A stretch of 10,999 bases of DNA from Candidatus Desantisbacteria bacterium CG1_02_49_89. Lineage in GTDB: Bacteria > Desantisbacteria > UBA1551. The stretch is from positions 1 through 10,999 of the forward strand of contig MNUP01000036.1 in the NCBI GenBank assembly GCA_001871075.1, read 5' to 3'. The notes beneath the pieces are model-generated. The model ran no database searches and was not told where the DNA came from. It worked only from the letters and a program-made list of their open reading frames with translations. The translations under genes and the position numbers were made by a program. Within the stretch, counting starts at the first letter, position 1. Each line of letters begins with the position of its first letter. Shown in pieces: positions 8,609-10,999 of the stretch.

Positions 8609-10351
8609 TCACTCTGATACGTTGATACGTTGACACTTTGACACGCTTTTAAAGATTTCTTCCCGTTTCAGAGCACTATTGAAGATCTTCACTTCCCTTA
8701 TGATCCCGTTGAAGCATGAATGCGGCTCCCGCCAGGACGCGTCGTTGCCGAACGAAAGTGCCTCATCCCCTGCGATCTCTCCCAGGTCCTCCTTTTCTTC
8801 TCCCTCAAGCTTCCCGTCAACGTATATCCTGATGCGCTTTGCCCCTGTGTCCCTCACGCCCGCCAGAAAATGCCATTTATTATCGTTGACAAGTGTCCTT
8901 GAGAACGCGTAGGCAACGCCTTTCCCCTCGTGCCATATCTGGAAGAACGCCTTCCCTATCAGTCCCGCGTCATAACCGCCCATGCTCAAGCCCCAGAATA
9001 TGCGCGACTGGCTCTTTTTATCCTTGCGCACGATAACCTTGTCCCCCTCGCCGATCCCGGGTTTCTGGGATGTCTTGACCCAGGCGCACACGGTCCAGTC
9101 GCCTGTCCTTGGGTTAAGGGTTTCGCTGTGCGGGATCTCAACCATCGCGTTCCTGCTGAATTTCAGGCCTGCCGCTCTTTTCCTGCCCACCCAGACAGCG
9201 CCGTCGATTTTCGCGTCCCTGCCTTTTCCGCTCCTGTCAGACACTTCCTTTCCCTCGGGCCTGTCAAACCTCCACCACCCGACCATCGTTGATTCGCGCA
9301 CGATGAGTTCTGAATCAAGGACCACCTTTTCTCCGGAACCATTGCCGTTGCCGTTGCGCCCGTTGCCGTTATGGCCATTACCGTTATGGCCGTTGCCGTT
9401 GCAGTTGCCGTTCTTGAGCATTTTTACAAGCATTTCCACTGCCCTTGAAGCGACCTGGGAAGCGGGAATACTCACTATGGTAAGCGGCGGGTCATAATTC
9501 TGAGAGAGCGATGTGTTGTTGAACCCCACAACCGCGATATCCTGCGGGATCTTGAATTTCTTCTCCTTCGCGAAATTCATCGCGCCTATTGCCATAAGGT
9601 CGTTGCACGCCACAACTCCGTCAGGCACAAGCCCGTTCTTAATAAGCCCGTCCATTATGGAATAACCGCTCTGAATGCTGTAATCGCCGTTTATAACAAG
9701 GTCAGGGTTGGGCTCAATATTATTTTCCTTTAGCGCTGCCCTGTACCCGGCAAGCCTTTCCCTGTCGTTCCCGATATCGGAAGGGCCCGCGATAAAACAT
9801 ATCCTCTTTTTTCCCATGATTATCAGGTGCTCTGTCGCCTTCTGTCCCGCCCTTATGTCATCCACGTCCACGCTGCTGTTGAATATCTTGGATGAGTTTT
9901 TGCCTATCAGCACGGCTGGGAACTGCATGATCTCCTGGCTGAGGGAAAACCCGTTGGACAAAAGCGGCGCCTCGATGATAAGCCCGTCCACGTGGGAATT
10001 ACCGATAACCTCCTTGAAAACGTTCTCGCCTCCGTCCATGTCAAAAGCAAAAAAGAGAAGCGAATAATTGTGCTTTCTCGCTTCTCTTTCAAGGTTTACC
10101 AGCATCTCGTAGTAATAAGGGTCGGCCAGGATGGATCTTCCGCGCGGGACGCAGTAGCCGATGGCGTCGCTCTTGTTGAGTTTCAGGCCTCTTCCGTAAG
10201 GGTTGGGGTGGTAGTTGAGTTTCTGCACCGCCTTCAGGACCCTCAGCCTGGTCCTGGCGCTGACCTCCCCTTTGTGTTTTTCGTTCATGACGAACGAAAC
10301 CGCTGACGGCGATATCCCCGCCAGCTTCGCTACTTCTTTTATTGTTGACAT
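8609..10351 (-). CDS. LacI-family regulator fused to a C-terminal LamG domain
   Basis: The protein has 580 residues; LacI-family regulators usually have 330-350. Residues 1-58 form the LacI helix-turn-helix (TIKEVAKLAGISPSAVSFVMN) and hinge region. Residues 62-354 form the sugar-sensor domain with family landmarks in place: DVDDIRAG, FIAGPSD..NDRERLAGYRAAL, VVACNDLMAIGAM, VVGFNNTSL...YDPPLTIV, and the usual last strand ELIVREST. An Asn-Gly-rich tract (314-338) sits in the loop before that strand. A LamG/ConA-like domain follows directly from 356 to about 566 (GWWRFD, AWVKTSQ, EGDKVIVRKD, RIFWGLSMGGYD, FGNDASW). LamG domains are normally extracellular; here there is no signal peptide, and the domain is richer in Lys, Arg and Glu than its relatives in the neighbouring protein. 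ATG 10351 is chosen over TTG 10363 because the TTG lies inside the GGAGGT region. It is probably autoregulated through the palindrome at 10587-10602 and cotranscribed with the giant gene. The ligand is unknown. Confidence 0.93.
   Translation of the reverse strand: MSTIKEVAKLAGISPSAVSFVMNEKHKGEVSARTRLRVLKAVQKLNYHPNPYGRGLKLNKSDAIGYCVPRGRSILADPYYYEMLVNLEREARKHNYSLLFFAFDMDGGENVFKEVIGNSHVDGLIIEAPLLSNGFSLSQEIMQFPAVLIGKNSSKIFNSSVDVDDIRAGQKATEHLIIMGKKRICFIAGPSDIGNDRERLAGYRAALKENNIEPNPDLVINGDYSIQSGYSIMDGLIKNGLVPDGVVACNDLMAIGAMNFAKEKKFKIPQDIAVVGFNNTSLSQNYDPPLTIVSIPASQVASRAVEMLVKMLKNGNCNGNGHNGNGHNGNGRNGNGNGSGEKVVLDSELIVRESTMVGWWRFDRPEGKEVSDRSGKGRDAKIDGAVWVGRKRAAGLKFSRNAMVEIPHSETLNPRTGDWTVCAWVKTSQKPGIGEGDKVIVRKDKKSQSRIFWGLSMGGYDAGLIGKAFFQIWHEGKGVAYAFSRTLVNDNKWHFLAGVRDTGAKRIRIYVDGKLEGEEKEDLGEIAGDEALSFGNDASWREPHSCFNGIIREVKIFNSALKREEIFKSVSKCQRINVSE
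8615..8646 (-). repeat. Octamer tandem repeat encoding the regulator's C-terminal tail
   Basis: Four 8-base units on the plus strand: TGATACGT, TGATACGT, TGACACTT, TGACACGC. They encode the last 12 residues of the regulator (SVSKCQRINVSE) up to its stop at 8609-8611. Because 8 is not a multiple of 3, a change in copy number would change the tail and stop position. The tail lies beyond the LamG domain, so it was probably added by the repeat. Confidence 0.75.
9338..9412 (-). repeat. Asn-Gly-rich codon repeat inside the LacI sensor domain
   Basis: AAC-GGC type hexamer and 15-base repeats encode an NGNGHNG-like tract of 25 residues (314-338), mostly Asn and Gly with His, Arg and Cys at intervals. 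It is inserted after EMLVKMLK and before VVLDSELIVREST, where ordinary LacI proteins have a short loop. Units are multiples of three, so length changes keep the frame. Confidence 0.8.
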
Positions 10352-10355
10352 GCCA

Positions 10356-10361
10356 ACCTCC
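10356..10361 (-). promoter_or_regulatory. Ribosome binding site of the regulator
   Basis: GGAGGT on the minus strand, four bases before ATG 10351. The upstream in-frame TTG (10363-10361) overlaps this site and so cannot sensibly be the start. Confidence 0.8.
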
Positions 10362-10366
10362 AAAAA

Positions 10367-10402
10367 AGTTTATAGAGTTTATAAAGTTTATACAGTTTAC
10401 AG
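10367..10402 (-). repeat. Nonamer tandem repeat x4 in the regulator's leader
   Basis: AGTTTATAG, AGTTTATAA, AGTTTATAC, AGTTTACAG on the plus strand, strict 9-base period, ending a few bases before the ribosome site. The array is AT-rich, so it probably leaves the start region unstructured in mRNA; copy changes would alter spacing to upstream signals. Its role is unknown. Confidence 0.8.
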
Positions 10403-10586
10403 AGTAGAATAAAGAACTTGGATTTAGGAAAAAGGGGAACAGCAAGCAACGCGATTTATGGGATTAGTGGTTTGAAAAGAAACTTTGAGCATTAGAGGGA
10501 TAAGTGGATTAGAGAAGTTATTTTATAAGCAGTAACACCGTAATCGTCTTTTAGAAATCACTGTAATCATAATTTAACTAAACAGG
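10403..10586 (-). other. Untranslated leader, no gene seen
   Basis: AT-rich stretch between the operator-like palindrome and the nonamer array. I see no ORF of note, no strong hairpin and no riboswitch I recognise. A transcript from the 10613-10640 promoter would have a leader of about 255 nt. A weak 12-base near-repeat (10535-10546 and 10558-10569) is present. Confidence 0.5.
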
Positions 10587-10602
10587 ACTAAATCGATTTA
10601 GT
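10587..10602 (-). promoter_or_regulatory. LacI/GalR-type operator, perfect 16-bp palindrome
   Basis: ACTAAATCGATTTAGT is perfectly self-complementary with a central CG, the usual form of LacI/GalR-family operators (AAA.CG.TTT cores). It starts about 11 bases downstream of the -10 box and so covers roughly +4 to +20 of the expected transcript, a good place to block RNA polymerase. The first gene of the transcript is itself a LacI-family regulator, so autoregulation is the likely reading. Confidence 0.75.
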
Positions 10603-10612
10603 TTTCAATACG

Positions 10613-10640
10613 ATTATACCATAATTCAGGTAAATGTCAA
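10613..10640 (-). promoter_or_regulatory. Sigma-70 promoter for the regulator (and probably the giant gene)
   Basis: On the minus strand TTGACA (10640-10635), a 16-base spacer, then TATAAT (10618-10613): both hexamers match consensus exactly. A T8 tract lies just upstream of the -35 box. Transcription should start near 10606. A fully consensus promoter would be strong unless repressed, which fits the operator directly downstream. Confidence 0.8.
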
Positions 10641-10647
10641 GAAAAAA

Positions 10648-10659
10648 AACATTAATGTT
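10648..10659 (-). promoter_or_regulatory. 12-bp palindrome just upstream of the -35 box
   Basis: AACATTAATGTT is a perfect palindrome that starts 8 bases upstream of the -35 hexamer, and its half site AACATT recurs at 10663-10668. It could be a second regulator site; it could also be chance in AT-rich DNA, or belong to the neighbouring element end. Confidence 0.35.
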
Positions 10660-10670
10660 CCGCAACATTC

Positions 10671-10705
10671 AAAATGTCACATTTGGGAACCTTAAAATGT
10701 CACAT
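10671..10705. repeat. Direct repeat AAAATGTCACAT x2, possible insertion-sequence end
   Basis: AAAATGTCACAT occurs at 10671-10682 and 10694-10705, 23 bases apart, with GGGAAC between. Multiple short direct repeats at the ends are typical of IS21-like elements. A second pair, also with a 23-base period and GGGAAC in inverse orientation, is at 10942-10986. Confidence 0.5.
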
Positions 10706-10708
10706 CGC

Positions 10709-10834
10709 TCATAGTTGGTACTCTCCGATTTTCTGCTCATCTTTTAACACAATAATCTTTTTGTTGGGGATAAGACACACGGTTACTTCCTGCTCCGGAA
10801 ATCGTCCTACTTTCCAGATTCTGCCTTCGAGAGT
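10709..10834 (-). pseudogene. Possible C-terminal remnant of a transposase
   Basis: A minus-strand frame reads EGRIWKVGRFPEQEVTVCL...KKIIVLKDEQKIGEYQL and stops at TGA 10709-10711, just inside the direct repeat at 10671-10705. The alternating hydrophobic pattern resembles the small beta-barrel at the end of rve-type (IS21/IS481/Mu-like) transposases. Upstream it runs into the C/G-rich hairpin repeat and then a stop, so it is a short relic of about 40 residues with no start. The assignment is tentative. Confidence 0.35.
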
Positions 10835-10845
10835 ACCCACCCCCC

Positions 10846-10892
10846 TCACCCTACCCCTCTCCCTCGAGGGGAGAGGATAAAGGAGAGGGTGA
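10846..10892. repeat. C/G-rich hairpin repeat element
   Basis: The central CCCTCGAGGG (10861-10870) is a perfect palindrome; inner arms CCTCTCCC/GGGAGAGG (10856-10863 and 10869-10876) are an alternative pairing, and outer arms TCACCCT/AGGGTGA (10846-10852 and 10886-10892) also match. CCCTCACCCT..CCTCTCCC hairpins of this kind are, from general knowledge, dispersed repeats in many environmental bacterial genomes. It appears to interrupt the transposase relic. A terminator is less likely because no U-tract or gene end fits. Confidence 0.6.
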
Positions 10893-10941
10893 TTATTACC
10901 TGATTTTTAAACCAGCCAGCCTAAATCAATTTCCCCCAGAT

Positions 10942-10986
10942 AGGTATACTTCTGATTGTTCCCCAGGTATACTTTTGATTATTTCC
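10942..10986. repeat. Direct repeat AGGTATACTTYTGATT x2, possible insertion-sequence end
   Basis: AGGTATACTTCTGATT at 10942-10957 and AGGTATACTTTTGATT at 10965-10980 are 23 bases apart. The spacing equals that of the pair at 10671-10705, and the intervening GGGGAAC is seen on the opposite strand, as for the two ends of one element. The sequences differ, so they may come from different elements. Confidence 0.45.
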
Positions 10987-10999
10987 GCACAGAAAAAAA

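Noticed and set aside
8982-9497. Plus-strand open frame of 171 codons
   Set aside because: Antisense to the regulator; its Pro-Leu repeats are just the complement of the Asn-Gly codon repeat.
10361-10363. TTG as start codon of the regulator
   Set aside because: It overlaps the GGAGGT site, while ATG 10351 has correct spacing and begins the canonical LacI N-terminus (MSTIKEVAKLAG).
10674-10880. Plus-strand open frame of 68 codons
   Set aside because: It overlaps the direct repeats and hairpin, has no ribosome site, and its antisense strand gives the more protein-like transposase tail.
10846-10892. Rho-independent terminator
   Set aside because: The hairpin has no following T-tract on either strand and no intact gene ends beside it; a dispersed repeat fits better.

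Overview
The window looks like an accessory region of a moderate-GC bacterium. The promoter is a textbook sigma-70 type, both real genes have GGAGGT ribosome binding sites, and the main product is a giant modular exported protein. The style (Big_1/LamG/DUF11 surface protein, many degenerate short tandem repeats, no recognisable housekeeping gene) suggests an uncultured or candidate-phylum bacterium, perhaps of the Omnitrophota or PVC kind. That placement is a low-confidence impression and no gene here fixes it.

All convincing genes lie on the minus strand. Reading 5' to 3' on that strand: (a) positions 10999-10671 hold mobile-element debris, namely two sets of 23-bp direct repeats, a C/G-rich hairpin repeat and a possible transposase C-terminus. 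(b) 10659-10587 is a control region with a 12-bp palindrome, a perfect TTGACA-N16-TATAAT promoter and a 16-bp CG-centred palindrome of LacI/GalR operator type. (c) There is a leader of about 255 nt ending in four 9-bp repeats and a GGAGGT site. (d) 10351-8609 encodes a 580-residue LacI-family regulator with a LamG (concanavalin A-like) domain fused to its C-terminus. (e) A 114-bp spacer is full of 7-bp repeats. (f) From 8494 to the window edge runs one giant gene for a secreted multi-domain protein: repeated FYYKD beta-sandwich, Big_1 and LamG/CBM modules, then DUF11.

The giant gene is not in one frame. The signal peptide starting at 8494 is one base out of phase with the long ORF, next to A5/A5 homopolymers. 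The long ORF stops at 1936 in a heptamer repeat array that has two units where the equivalent sites in modules 3 and 5 have a 28-bp (four-unit) length. The same protein then continues in another frame to position 1. This could be phase variation, gene decay or sequence error.

The most unusual point is the regulator. A presumably cytoplasmic LacI sensor carries the same rare LamG subtype that occurs twice (modules 3 and 5) in the surface protein encoded just downstream, and an operator-like site overlaps the start of its own transcript. This suggests a compact unit in which a surface glycan-binding protein and its regulator share a lectin-like domain. That coupling is inference.
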